DNA of 64,000 nucleotides from Brevibacterium antiquum CNRZ 918 (lineage in GTDB: Bacteria; Actinomycetota; Actinomycetes; Actinomycetales; Brevibacteriaceae), in NCBI RefSeq assembly GCF_900169145.1, contig NZ_FXZD01000004.1, positions 1-64,000 of the forward strand, in the 5' to 3' direction. The position numbers were made by a program, and so were the translations under genes. The first letter of the stretch is position 1; each line of letters starts with the position of its first letter. The notes under the pieces were generated by a model. That model searched no databases, was not told the DNA's origin, and saw only the letters and a list, made by a program, of their open reading frames with translations. Below, piece by piece: positions 7,954 through 16,818 of this stretch.

Positions 7954-9069
7954 GTGAACACACACTTCCACGCCATCATCCCCGCCGGCGGATCCGGAAC
8001 CCGGCTCTGGCCGCTCTCACGCAAGGCAACGCCGAAGTTCCTCCACGACGTGCTGGGTACGGGCCGGAGCCTGATCCAGTCCACCTGGGATCGTGTCGCA
8101 CCGCTCGTCGGACCCGGGAACGTGTGGGTCGTGACAGGCGAGAGCCACCGCGACCAGGTCGCCGAACAGCTTCCCGAGATGCCGGTGCACAAGATCCTTG
8201 CCGAACCGTCCCCGAAGGACTCTGCGGCCGCGATCGGCCTCGCGACCATGCTCATCGCCAAGGAGGACCCGGACGCGATCGTCGGTTCCTTCTCCGCGGA
8301 CCATTCGATCACCAACGTCGACGAATTCCGGCTCGTCATCGATCAGGCCTGCATCGCCGCCGAGACCGGCGACATCGTCACCATCGGCATCATGCCCCGC
8401 AATCCCGCCACCGCCTACGGCTATATCGAGACCGGTGACCTGCTGGGTCTCGACGGCGCACCGACCGCGCGACGTGCCATGGCCTTTGCCGAAAAGCCGG
8501 CTGCGAGCACGGCACGTGCCTACGTCAACTCAGGTCGTTACCGCTGGAACGCCGGCATGTTCATCGCCAGGGCCTCGGCTCTCCTCGAGGTCCTCGAAAC
8601 CGAGGATCCGACCTTGTATGCGGGTCTGTCGCGCATCGCCGAGGCCTGGGGAACCGATGCTCAGTCAGAGGTGCTCGCCGAGGTGTGGCCCGGCTTGGAG
8701 AAGCGCGCCATCGATTACGTCGTCGCAGAGCCCGCTGCCGCGGACGGTCGTGTCATCGTCATCCCCGGCGACTTCGGTTGGGATGACGTCGGCGACTTCG
8801 ACTCGGTGGCCCGCCTGCGCCAGCCTGTGCCCGGAGAGCCCGCTGGGGTCATCTCGATCGGTCGAAACTGCGACCTCCTCGAAATCGACGCCTCAGGGGT
8901 CGTCTTCTCCGAATCCGAGCACCCGCGCACGGTGGCGATCGTCGGTCTCGATGACCTCGTCGTCGTCGACACCGAAGACGTCCTGCTCATCACCTCCCGC
9001 TCCCACGCACAGGATGTGAAGAAGGCCGTCTCGGCCGCCGGGGAACGCGGCCTCGACGACCTGCTGTAG
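7954..9069 (+). CDS. manC: mannose-1-phosphate guanylyltransferase
   Basis: Makes GDP-mannose from mannose-1-phosphate and GTP, the donor for mannosylated glycolipids and glycoproteins of the actinobacterial envelope. Within 371 residues the N terminus has the nucleotidyltransferase signature AGGSGTRLWPLSRKATPK near residue 9. Later come ..EKP.. near residue 169 and ..RWNAGMFIARA.., the usual acceptor region. It is the short, single-domain form without the C-terminal isomerase domain. The start is GTG 7954, since the PAGGSGTRLW region follows directly. It is monocistronic. Confidence 0.9.
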   Translation: MNTHFHAIIPAGGSGTRLWPLSRKATPKFLHDVLGTGRSLIQSTWDRVAPLVGPGNVWVVTGESHRDQVAEQLPEMPVHKILAEPSPKDSAAAIGLATMLIAKEDPDAIVGSFSADHSITNVDEFRLVIDQACIAAETGDIVTIGIMPRNPATAYGYIETGDLLGLDGAPTARRAMAFAEKPAASTARAYVNSGRYRWNAGMFIARASALLEVLETEDPTLYAGLSRIAEAWGTDAQSEVLAEVWPGLEKRAIDYVVAEPAAADGRVIVIPGDFGWDDVGDFDSVARLRQPVPGEPAGVISIGRNCDLLEIDASGVVFSESEHPRTVAIVGLDDLVVVDTEDVLLITSRSHAQDVKKAVSAAGERGLDDLL

Positions 9070-9197
9070 GCAGGCGGTGAATTCGGTCTCCGCGCCGGGA
9101 GCTCATGCGATCCCCGAAACTTCAGTCCCCGGCGGAGTGTGTCGAATTTGGTCGCAGTGTGCCCACACGTGACGCTGAGTGTTTAACATTGCAGTCA

Positions 9198-10424
9198 ATG
9201 TCTCAGATATCCGAACCGCGCCCCGACGGTGTCGCGCTCCCAAAAGGACCAGACGTGATCAGCTCGAGAATTGCAGAGATCGGTGCAGAACTCATCGATT
9301 TCCGCCGCGACATCCACGCGCACCCGGAACTGTCCTTCCAGGAGTTCGACACCACGGACAAGATCGTCCGACGCCTTGAGACAGCCGGCCTGACACCTCG
9401 GCGTCTCGACGGCACCGGTGTTGTCTGCGAGGTCGGTGACGGTCCCATCGCGCTGGGCCTGCGTGCCGACATCGACGCTCTGCCCATCGACGACCTCATC
9501 GACGCGGACTTCGCCTCGAGCGTGCCCGGCGTGGCCCACGCCTGCGGCCACGATGTGCACCTGACCGGACTCATCGGCGCCGGCATCGCTCTGCAGAGAC
9601 TCCACGAATCCACTCCCGGCGGGCTCGGAGGGCGGGTGCGACTGATCTTCCAGCCCGGCGAGGAAGTCACCCCAGGCGGGGCGCTGCGCGTCATCTCCCA
9701 GGGCGTGCTCGACGACGTGCCTGAGGTCTACGCCGTCCACTGCGACCCCAACGTCGACGTCGGGCGGATCGGATCCCGCATCGGCGCCATCACCGCGGCC
9801 GGCGACACCGTCATCATCCGTCTGTCCGGTCACGGCGGACATACCTCTCGACCCCACCTGACCGAGGACCTCGTCTACGCGCTGGGCAAACTGGCCACCG
9901 ATCTGCCCTCGACGCTGGGCCGACTCATCGACCCGCGCCACGCGATCTCCCTCGTGTGGGGCGAGATCAGCGCCGGTCACGCGGCAAACGTGGTGCCCAG
10001 CGAGGGGATCCTGCGCGGAACCCTGCGCTGCCTCGACGTCGACGGTTGGAACCAGGTCGCCGAGGTGCTCCCCGCGTTGGTCGAGAGGATCGCCGGCCCG
10101 TACGGGGTCGAGGTCGACCTCGACCATCGCCGAGGTGTTCCGCCGGTGGTCAACACCGAAGACCAGGTCGCGCTCATCGAATCCGCAGTCCGTGGCGAAC
10201 TCGGTGAGAACTCCGTCCAGCTGACCCCGCAGTCCATGGGCGGGGAGGACTTCGCCTGGTACCTCACACACTGTCCCGGAGCACTGGTGCGCATGGGCAC
10301 CCGCACACCCGGGGGAAAGACGTACGACATCCACCAGGGCGACCTGCTCATCGACGAAGACAGCGTCGGGATCGCTGCCCGCATCTTCACCGCAACCGCG
10401 CTGAAGGTTCTGCAGCGAAACTAG
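9198..10424 (+). CDS. M20 family amidohydrolase (N-acyl amino acid / hippurate hydrolase-like)
   Basis: A cytosolic metal-dependent amidohydrolase of 408 residues. The signature ..FRRDIHAHPELSFQEF.. lies near residue 36 and the metal-binding ..AHACGHDVHLTGL.. near residue 112. The general base pair appears in ..FQPGEEVTPGGA.., and a late metal ligand in ..MGGEDFAWY... The family cleaves N-acylated amino acids (hippurate, N-acetyl amino acids, IAA conjugates); the substrate cannot be read from sequence. ATG 9198 is taken; GTG 9255, with AAAAGGA upstream, is a credible alternative start and would still leave the whole core. Confidence 0.85.
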   Translation: MSQISEPRPDGVALPKGPDVISSRIAEIGAELIDFRRDIHAHPELSFQEFDTTDKIVRRLETAGLTPRRLDGTGVVCEVGDGPIALGLRADIDALPIDDLIDADFASSVPGVAHACGHDVHLTGLIGAGIALQRLHESTPGGLGGRVRLIFQPGEEVTPGGALRVISQGVLDDVPEVYAVHCDPNVDVGRIGSRIGAITAAGDTVIIRLSGHGGHTSRPHLTEDLVYALGKLATDLPSTLGRLIDPRHAISLVWGEISAGHAANVVPSEGILRGTLRCLDVDGWNQVAEVLPALVERIAGPYGVEVDLDHRRGVPPVVNTEDQVALIESAVRGELGENSVQLTPQSMGGEDFAWYLTHCPGALVRMGTRTPGGKTYDIHQGDLLIDEDSVGIAARIFTATALKVLQRN

Positions 10425-10499
10425 CCTCGAACACAACCAGCAGGGCGGGAGCGCAGCCACCGCACCGGAGACTCAGACAGAACCGATAATCTTGGAGAC

Positions 10500-11645
10500 A
10501 TGAGAGTGAAGGTCATGAGCACGGTGCTGGGCGCCGGCTTCAGCGCATTGAGCCTGGTAGCACTGAGCGCCTGCTCGGTGACGGCTCCCGAGCCCGTCGA
10601 AGACGCCACACTCGGGTGCATGATCTCGGCGCCCGCAGGATTCGACGACCACTCGGCCGGGGCGCTCACCCTGGCGGAGACGGAATTGGCGCGTTCGGCG
10701 GGACTGTTCTCCGCGACCTCGAGTCAACGAGTCTCGAACTCATCGGCCACCTCGGCGGCACTGACGAGGATGAGCGATCAGGACTGCGCACTGACCACGG
10801 TGCTCGGCCCCGGCGGAGCCGACGAACTCGCAGACCACGCCAAGAGCAATCCTGACGAGATCTACCTGGGGGTCGCAAGCGGGCACACAGACTTCCCGGA
10901 CAATGTCCTCACCATCGACTTCGACCTCGTGCCTCCGGCCTTCATCGCCGGCTACATCGCAGCGACCGCGAGCGAAACCGGCGAAGTCGGGGCGCTCGTG
11001 TCGCAGGGGTTCCCGCAGGCGGAGAAGATCCTCGCCGCGTTCGACGCCGGAGTCGACCTCTACAACGACGAAGCCGACGAGGACGTCGACGAGGTGAAGT
11101 CCTTCCGCGAGTCCGCGGTCGATGGCCGAACCGTGGCAGACACCAGTGAGGACGGACAGGCATTCTTCGCATCGGCCCATGACTCCGACGTCGATGTCGT
11201 CGTGCCCTTCGGATCGGCGGCGGCGATGGGCGTGGTCACTGCCGCGACCGACGAACTGGCGTCGCTGCGCACGCACGAGTCCAAAGATGAGGGCGACGAG
11301 GAGAAGGTCCTGCCGAAGATCATCTGGTACGGAGCGTCCGGGGCATTTCGCAACACGATCATTGCCACGATCGAGCCGAACATCCGCCGAGGCCTGCGCA
11401 GCATGTTTGCCGAATGGCCGCAGAGCAAGAACCCCGATGAGGTCGCCAAGGCGTCGAAGGATGATCCCGTCGACAGGGGCGGGTTCCTCGTCACCGACCG
11501 TCACTACAAGGGCACGATCGACAACGGCGGGGTGGGAATCGCTGCCGAAGACGGGTTCCTCAGCCGCGTCTCCGATGCGGGCCGCAGCATCACCGATCTG
11601 CGCGAGCGGATCAAGAGCGGTGAGGTCGATCCGAAGAATTCCTGA
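10500..11645 (+). CDS. BMP-family substrate-binding lipoprotein (probable nucleoside binder)
   Basis: A secreted lipoprotein of 381 residues with the lipobox LSAC (Cys25) after a hydrophobic signal. The rest resembles the Bmp/PnrA periplasmic-binding fold: ..DLVPPAFIAGYIAATASETGEVGAL.. and later ..GSAAAMGVVTA... Family members bind purine nucleosides or act as ABC-transporter receptors. No transporter genes lie beside it, but adenosine deaminase follows directly, which supports nucleoside uptake. It is unusually rich in Asp/Glu/Ser, and the typical central motifs are weakly conserved, so the ligand is uncertain. TAATCT lies 7 nt before ATG 10500; GGAG also precedes it closely. Confidence 0.75.
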   Translation: MRVKVMSTVLGAGFSALSLVALSACSVTAPEPVEDATLGCMISAPAGFDDHSAGALTLAETELARSAGLFSATSSQRVSNSSATSAALTRMSDQDCALTTVLGPGGADELADHAKSNPDEIYLGVASGHTDFPDNVLTIDFDLVPPAFIAGYIAATASETGEVGALVSQGFPQAEKILAAFDAGVDLYNDEADEDVDEVKSFRESAVDGRTVADTSEDGQAFFASAHDSDVDVVVPFGSAAAMGVVTAATDELASLRTHESKDEGDEEKVLPKIIWYGASGAFRNTIIATIEPNIRRGLRSMFAEWPQSKNPDEVAKASKDDPVDRGGFLVTDRHYKGTIDNGGVGIAAEDGFLSRVSDAGRSITDLRERIKSGEVDPKNS

Positions 11646-11721
11646 ATCGTCGGAATGCGACATCGCTGGTGCGAACCGATTCATTCATCGTTCTTCCACG
11701 CTGATCCGATAAGCTGTGCAG

Positions 11722-12828
11722 GTGTTGAATAATCCCGCCGGAGTCGCAGCAGACGACCCGATCCTGCAGTTGCCCAAAGTCTCCCTCCACGATCACCTCG
11801 ACGGTGGCCTGCGCCCCGCCACGCTGATCGAACTGGCCGCCTCGATCGGCCACGAACTGCCTGCCACCGAACCGGATGCGCTGGCCCAGTGGTACCACGA
11901 CTCCGCGAGCTCCGGTGATCTGGTCCGCTACCTCGAGACGTTCTCGCACACGGTTGCCGTGATGCAGAGCCGTGAGGGCCTGATGCGGGTGGCCAAGGAA
12001 TGGGTCCTCGACCAGGTGGCCGATGGCGTGTTCTACGCCGAGGCCCGCTGGGCTCCGGAGCAGCACCTGGAAGGCGGACTCGAACTCGACGAGGTCGTCG
12101 AAGCTGTCCAGGAGGGACTCGAAGCCGGAGTGATCGAAGCATCCTCAGACGGCAAGTTCATCCGCGTCGGCCAGATCATCACCGCCATGCGCCAAGCAGA
12201 CAACTCGCTGGCCATCGCGGAACTGGCGATCAGGCACCGTGAGAAGGGGTCCGAATCCGGAGTCGTCGGCTTCGACATCGCCGGTCCGGAGAACGGATTT
12301 CCGCCGTCTGCGCACCTCTCCGCGTTCAATGCACTCCACCAGGCCTACGTGCCCGTCACGATTCACGCTGGCGAGGCGGCCGGTAAGAACTCGATCCACG
12401 AGGCCCTCACCATCTGCCATGCCCAGCGCATCGGTCACGGCGCTCGCATCGTCGAGGACATGGACATCGTCGACGGTGAGGGCCAGCTGGGCAGTCTGGC
12501 CGCCTGGGTTCTCGATCAGCAGATCCCTCTCGAACTCTGTCCCAGCTCGAATCTGCAGACCGACATCGGCGGCACCATCGCCTCCCACCCCATCACCGGG
12601 CTCAAGGACTTGGGCTTCGCCGTCACCATCAACCCGGACAATCGGCTGATGTCAGCGACCTCGGTCACGCGTGAGATGCGTCTGCTCGTCGATGAGGCCG
12701 GCTGGACTCAGACCGACCTCGAATGGGCGACCGTCAACGCCGTCACCGCAGCGTTCCTGCCCCTGGACGTGCGTGAGCGCATGCTTGATGAGATTCTCAT
12801 TCCAGGGTTCACTCGGGTCGACATTTGA
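11722..12828 (+). CDS. add: adenosine deaminase
   Basis: Deaminates adenosine to inosine in purine salvage. The first zinc site is in ..KVSLHDHLDGGLRP.. near residue 20. Other catalytic elements are ..VTIHAGEAAG.. (zinc His and catalytic Glu), ..RIGHGARI.. and ..SATSVTREM.., where most ADAs have a second Asp pair. Length (368 aa) is normal. GTG 11722 is favoured because TAAGCT lies exactly 6 nt upstream, the leaderless spacing seen elsewhere; GTG 11716 is the longer alternative. The stop overlaps the start of the next gene, so the two are cotranscribed. Confidence 0.93.
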   Translation: MLNNPAGVAADDPILQLPKVSLHDHLDGGLRPATLIELAASIGHELPATEPDALAQWYHDSASSGDLVRYLETFSHTVAVMQSREGLMRVAKEWVLDQVADGVFYAEARWAPEQHLEGGLELDEVVEAVQEGLEAGVIEASSDGKFIRVGQIITAMRQADNSLAIAELAIRHREKGSESGVVGFDIAGPENGFPPSAHLSAFNALHQAYVPVTIHAGEAAGKNSIHEALTICHAQRIGHGARIVEDMDIVDGEGQLGSLAAWVLDQQIPLELCPSSNLQTDIGGTIASHPITGLKDLGFAVTINPDNRLMSATSVTREMRLLVDEAGWTQTDLEWATVNAVTAAFLPLDVRERMLDEILIPGFTRVDI

Positions 12829-13319
12829 GTTCACGGGACAAACACTCGAGGCCACCCGGCGGCTCTGCGCCCTCGGGTGGTTCGGCGATTCCAGGTGGGT
12901 CGTCGACGTCAGGTGGGTCTGCGAAACCTGCCGGTCACAGTGTTCCCACCCCACGGGCGATGCTGCTGGTCGTCGTGGTTCTCGGGGTTCAGGTGCTGGC
13001 CCTCCTCGGGACCGCTCTGTCGTTCGTCCTCACTGCGTTCAGCGCCGGGCCTCTCGCAGGTTCCCTGCTGGGCCTGGCCGTCATGTTCCTCATCTTCGCC
13101 GCCGGCGTAGCCGCTGCTGCACGGGGATCGTGGAAGCTGCATCGCTGGGCCCGGCCCGCAGCGATCGCCTTCGAACTGCTCGTCATCGTCTTCGCCTTCA
13201 GCGTCATCGGCGGATCCCTGTGGCTCGGCCTGGCCTGCCTGGTCACGGCGATTGCTGTGCTCCTGGGATATTTCCTGCCTCCGGTCGTCGACGCGTACAA
13301 CCGGGCACTCGAGGGCTGA
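12825..13319 (+). CDS. small four-helix membrane protein
   Basis: A 164-residue protein of unknown function. An N-terminal 45-residue Gly/Ser/Pro-rich, probably disordered tail (repeats of GGS) is followed by four hydrophobic helices: ..AMLLVVVVLGVQVLALLGTAL.., a second from about residue 80, then two near the C terminus. It starts at TTG 12825, whose TTGA overlaps the adenosine deaminase stop TGA, a typical coupled arrangement. A role with the nucleoside genes is suggested only by this coupling. Confidence 0.7.
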   Translation: MSSRDKHSRPPGGSAPSGGSAIPGGSSTSGGSAKPAGHSVPTPRAMLLVVVVLGVQVLALLGTALSFVLTAFSAGPLAGSLLGLAVMFLIFAAGVAAAARGSWKLHRWARPAAIAFELLVIVFAFSVIGGSLWLGLACLVTAIAVLLGYFLPPVVDAYNRALEG

Positions 13320-13351
13320 GGCCCTTAGCACTCGAGCCGGAGGCCTGCGGG

Positions 13352-14515
13352 TCAGACCTCCGGTGGATCCCATCTCTGCACACTGGCTGCCTGCGCGGCC
13401 GTGAGCCGCGGTGGCACTGCGGCGAAGATCGCATCACGAAGTCCCGCCAGCAGTGGAGACCGCATCTGAAAGACTGCACCGAGCAGACGTGACTTCGCGG
13501 CGATCGACTGACTGCGTTTCCTCCGCAGCCGGTCGTAGCGGCGCAGCGCTGCGTCGAGAGCTGCCGCGGAGCCGGTCGAGCTCGCGATCACCGGCGCCAG
13601 CAGCGCGGTCAGAGTGGCGGCGTCCTCGAGGGCCTGGCCGCCGCCCTGGCCCAGGTTCGGGGTCATCGCATGAGCGGCATCGCCGAGGAGGACGATGCGT
13701 CCCCGATGATAGGTCGACAGGGGAGTGGCGAGGTCCGAAATCGCGGTGCGCCGGATACGCTCGGTCGGTGTCGCCGCGATGAGTTCAGCGATCGGTGCGT
13801 GCCAACCGGAGAACAGATCCCGCACGGTCGCGTACTCATCGGCAAAGCTCGCGTGCTGGGGCATGTTGGCAACCGCGAACCAGTACACGCGTTTGTCCAT
13901 GAGCGGGGCGATGCCGAAGCGCAGGCCCCTGCCCACGCTCTCACCAGCGGCTGAGTGCAGGTCGACCGGTCGTTCGGTGATCCCGCGCCAACATGAATAG
14001 CCCGAATAGCGAGGTCCGATTCCCGGCTCGACGGTTTCCCTCACCTGGCTGTTGAGACCATCGGCTCCGATGACGAGATCGAAACCTTCCAGTAGGTCCG
14101 CTTCTGCCCCAGACTCGATCGTCACCGTTCCATCGATGCTCACCGAGGTGACCAGGGCGTTGGTGCGCACCGTTCCCTCATCGAGGGCATCGAGCAGAAC
14201 TCGGTGAAGGTCGGCTCGGTCGACGATCCGCAGCTGCCCGACACTGTCGCTGGGAATCTGCGCGATCCAGCGTCCGTCGGGTCGTCGTTGGCCCGCGGCG
14301 AAGGACTCGATCTGCTTGTCCGTGATCACTGCGAACTGAGGACCGAGCCCCAGCGATTCGAGGGCTCTGAGCCCATTGGCGAAGACGGACAGACCCGAAC
14401 CGCCGGCGCGCACCTCGGCGGACCGTTCGAACACGGTGACCCGTGCCCCGGCTCGCTGCAGGCCTGCAGCGGCTGACAGTCCGCCGATGCCGGCTCCAAC
14501 GATCGCAATCCTCAT
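13352..14515 (-). CDS. FAD-dependent aromatic-ring-type monooxygenase
   Basis: A group A flavoprotein hydroxylase of 387 residues. The N-terminal Rossmann motif is GAGIGGLSAAAGL at residue 7. The DG motif appears as ..VIGADGLNSQVR.. near residue 150. The FAD ribityl-binding GD motif is ..GDAAHAMTPNLGQGGGQ.. near residue 285. Salicylate hydroxylases, kynurenine monooxygenase-like enzymes and zeaxanthin-epoxidase-like proteins share this layout; the substrate here is unknown. It converges with the membrane-protein gene on the plus strand. Confidence 0.85.
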   Translation of the reverse strand: MRIAIVGAGIGGLSAAAGLQRAGARVTVFERSAEVRAGGSGLSVFANGLRALESLGLGPQFAVITDKQIESFAAGQRRPDGRWIAQIPSDSVGQLRIVDRADLHRVLLDALDEGTVRTNALVTSVSIDGTVTIESGAEADLLEGFDLVIGADGLNSQVRETVEPGIGPRYSGYSCWRGITERPVDLHSAAGESVGRGLRFGIAPLMDKRVYWFAVANMPQHASFADEYATVRDLFSGWHAPIAELIAATPTERIRRTAISDLATPLSTYHRGRIVLLGDAAHAMTPNLGQGGGQALEDAATLTALLAPVIASSTGSAAALDAALRRYDRLRRKRSQSIAAKSRLLGAVFQMRSPLLAGLRDAIFAAVPPRLTAAQAASVQRWDPPEV

Positions 14516-14554
14516 CGGGTGTCGGCCTCTCGTGCGAGATTCGAGGTGCGTGGC

Positions 14555-15268
14555 TTACTGCTGCAGGTACTCACCGCAGGCCTCGGTGAGGAAGTCTCCA
14601 GCGACGCCGCCCTCCTGGTTGAGACTGATTGCCGTCTTCTGGATGCCCCACCAGACCTGGGGAGAGGCACCCCACTGCTGACGGAAGTCCTCACGCTTAT
14701 CGGGATCATCGGCCAGGTCCTGGGCGGCCAGCGAGATCCGGTCCTGAGCGTCATCGGCCGTGCACCGAGCCTCATCATCGGGGCCCTTCGGGTCGAGCTC
14801 CGCAATCTCATCAGAGTTCTCCGTCGTCAGGGTGTATGCGGACCCGCCGATCTCCTCAACGGTGAAGGTTCCCTGGATGAGCAGGAAGGGTGACTTCTCG
14901 GTGTCGACGTTCTTCGCCTCGACGGTGACACTGACACTGTCCGGGGTGTCGGCGGTGACGGTGGCTTCGCCCGTATCGGGAACGTCGGGGTTGCCGGTGT
15001 GGACGTAGACCTTGAGGTAGGCCTCGGACTTGTTCGCGGCCGCCTCGGCGAGGCCCTGCCACAGGGGATCGGCGTCCTTCGCGCCTCCGGGGGAGGAATC
15101 GACGATGGAGACCTCCGGAGCGTCGTCAGGGGTCTCAATCGGAGTGACCTCCTCCTCGCTGACGGAGGGGCGCGGTTCGGGGCGGGTCTCCTCCGAGGTG
15201 GCAACGCAGGCTGTCATCGTGGCCAGCACTGCGGCGGTGGTCAGGAGGGCAAGAGAGCGAATTCGCAT
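14555..15268 (-). CDS. secreted lipoprotein of unknown function
   Basis: A 237-residue protein with a lipoprotein signal: charged start MRIRS, hydrophobic core, and lipobox MTAC (Cys at about residue 21). An Asp/Glu/Pro-rich linker runs from about residue 25 to 65, followed by a globular part rich in beta strands (..EATVTADTPDSVSVTVEAKN..) that ends ..EACGEYLQQ. Two further Cys (..DEARCTADD.. and ..EACGEY..) may form a disulfide. The chosen start has GAGGAACC just upstream; earlier in-frame starts add a Gly/Pro/Arg-rich sequence unlike a signal peptide. Confidence 0.7.
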   Translation of the reverse strand: MRIRSLALLTTAAVLATMTACVATSEETRPEPRPSVSEEEVTPIETPDDAPEVSIVDSSPGGAKDADPLWQGLAEAAANKSEAYLKVYVHTGNPDVPDTGEATVTADTPDSVSVTVEAKNVDTEKSPFLLIQGTFTVEEIGGSAYTLTTENSDEIAELDPKGPDDEARCTADDAQDRISLAAQDLADDPDKREDFRQQWGASPQVWWGIQKTAISLNQEGGVAGDFLTEACGEYLQQ

Positions 15269-15428
15269 GGTTCCTCGAGATGTGGTCGTCGTGGCGGTGC
15301 CGGGCCCGGGGCCCAGTCTCGCCTTCCAGCCTAATCCGAGAGGCCGCGGTCGACCCGGTGGACGCGCTGAGCCGGGCACGATTGCCCGGTTCGCATCGGG
15401 CTCTTGTGCGCTGTCTGCTGCGACCTGG

Positions 15429-16115
15429 CTACTGTGCGCGGGCCGGCATGAGATCGCTCAGGCTGACCTTCTGCGCCCCGGAGCCGTCGAAGTTGTCCTC
15501 ATCGAGCCACTGCACGAAGGCGGCGCGGAGGCTGGGCCATTCGGTGTCGATGATGGAAAACCATGCGGTGTCGCGGTTGAGGCCCTTGATGACGAGGTGC
15601 TGTCGGAACAGACCTTCGAAGGTGAAGCCGAAGCGTGTCGCTGCCTGCTTCGACGGGACGTTGTCATCATCGCACTTCCATTCGAACCGCCTATAGCCGC
15701 TGGCAAAGGCAAGGTCGGCGAAGAGGAAGAGCGCCTCGGTGGCTCCACGAGTGCGTGACAGAGCCGGTCCCCACAGAATGTTGCCGATCTCGATGACGCC
15801 GTTGTTCGCATCGATGCGCATCAGCGCCTGTCTTCCCTCGGCCCGCCCGGTGCTGCGGTCGACCACGGCGAAGAACAGCGGGTCCGCTGTTTCAGACGCT
15901 GTGGCCATCCATTCGTCGAAGTCTGCACGCGCGGTCTGAGGTGTCTGCGGCAGGTACCGGAAACGGTCGTCAGCGCCGCCCGCTGAGGCGGCTGCGAAGA
16001 GCGAGTCCGAATGCCGCCTCGGCTCGAGGGGCTCGAGGTCGACATAGCGACCGTGGATCTTCTCCCGCCGAGGTGGTTGGACCCCGGCCCAATCGGTGAG
16101 GTTCGCATCGGTCAC
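15429..16115 (-). CDS. GNAT-family N-acetyltransferase (RimJ/RimL-like)
   Basis: A 228-residue acetyltransferase with the typical start ..GRYVDLEPLEPRRHSDSLF.. and the later ..GNILWGPALSRTRGATEALFLF.. segment, where RimL-type enzymes bind acetyl-CoA. The C-terminal ..FEWKCDDDNVPSKQAATRFGF.. closely matches that subfamily, which acetylates protein N termini or small molecules. The GTG start at 16115 has GGAG 5-6 nt upstream. It follows marR by 13 bp on the same strand, so the two form an operon and MarR may control it. Confidence 0.85.
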   Translation of the reverse strand: MTDANLTDWAGVQPPRREKIHGRYVDLEPLEPRRHSDSLFAAASAGGADDRFRYLPQTPQTARADFDEWMATASETADPLFFAVVDRSTGRAEGRQALMRIDANNGVIEIGNILWGPALSRTRGATEALFLFADLAFASGYRRFEWKCDDDNVPSKQAATRFGFTFEGLFRQHLVIKGLNRDTAWFSIIDTEWPSLRAAFVQWLDEDNFDGSGAQKVSLSDLMPARAQ

Positions 16116-16128
16116 AGCGTCTCCTTCG

Positions 16129-16623
16129 TCATCCTTCGTCGGCGTCGAATCCGGTCGAGAGCTGCCGCAGCAGTGAGGCGAGTTTACGCCGACCAGCCGG
16201 AGTCAGGTCGCCGAGGATCTCGCGCTCCTTGACCAGCAGATCGGCCAGAGCAGAATCGACCGTGGCACGGCCGCCAGCAGTCAGACGCACGAGCACACCC
16301 CGACGATCGCCGGGGTCGGGACGTCGTTCGACCCAGCCGGCAGTGACCAGGCGGTCGATGCGGTTGGTCATCGTGCCGCTGGTGACCAGCGTCTCCTGCA
16401 GCAGAGTCGAGGGAGATAGCTGGTAGGGCTCACCCGAGCGGCGCAGAGCCGAGAGCACGTCGAAGGCCCAGCCCTCGATGCCGTAGTCGCTGAAGCTTGA
16501 TTTCCGTGCCAAATCCAGTTGGCGGGCCAGGCGGGAGACGCGAGAGAGTATCTCCATCGGAGATACGTCGAGGTCCGGGCGCTCATGGCGCCACGCCGCG
16601 ACTATCCGATCTACCTCGTCCAT
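16129..16623 (-). CDS. MarR-family transcriptional regulator
   Basis: A 164-residue winged-helix regulator. The DNA-binding part spans about residues 50-115: ..GIEGWAFDVLSALRRSG.. then ..LVTSGTMTNRIDRLVTAGWVERRPDPGDRRGVLVRLT.., with the wing motif DPGDRRGVLVRLT characteristic of MarR. It probably represses itself and the downstream acetyltransferase. TAAAAT lies exactly 6 nt before ATG 16623 with no Shine-Dalgarno sequence, pointing to a leaderless mRNA. The divergent neighbour is sucC. Confidence 0.9.
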   Translation of the reverse strand: MDEVDRIVAAWRHERPDLDVSPMEILSRVSRLARQLDLARKSSFSDYGIEGWAFDVLSALRRSGEPYQLSPSTLLQETLVTSGTMTNRIDRLVTAGWVERRPDPGDRRGVLVRLTAGGRATVDSALADLLVKEREILGDLTPAGRRKLASLLRQLSTGFDADEG

Positions 16624-16818
16624 AATCTGATTTTACGTCCAGATCAAGATTCTCTGGGCCAAAGATACTTTTTCACGAGATATTTCTTACTCATTGGCGG
16701 ATTTGGCCTGCACGTTTGGATGGACGGGGTCACTTGGGAATAAAGTGGTCATGGTTGTTGCATCCGTCAACGCACCTGCGGGGCCAAAAGACCCGGCAGT
16801 AGAAACGAAGGAATACAC

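Noticed and set aside
9195..10460. Minus-strand frame of 421 codons
   Set aside because: Antisense to the M20 amidohydrolase, which has all metal motifs.
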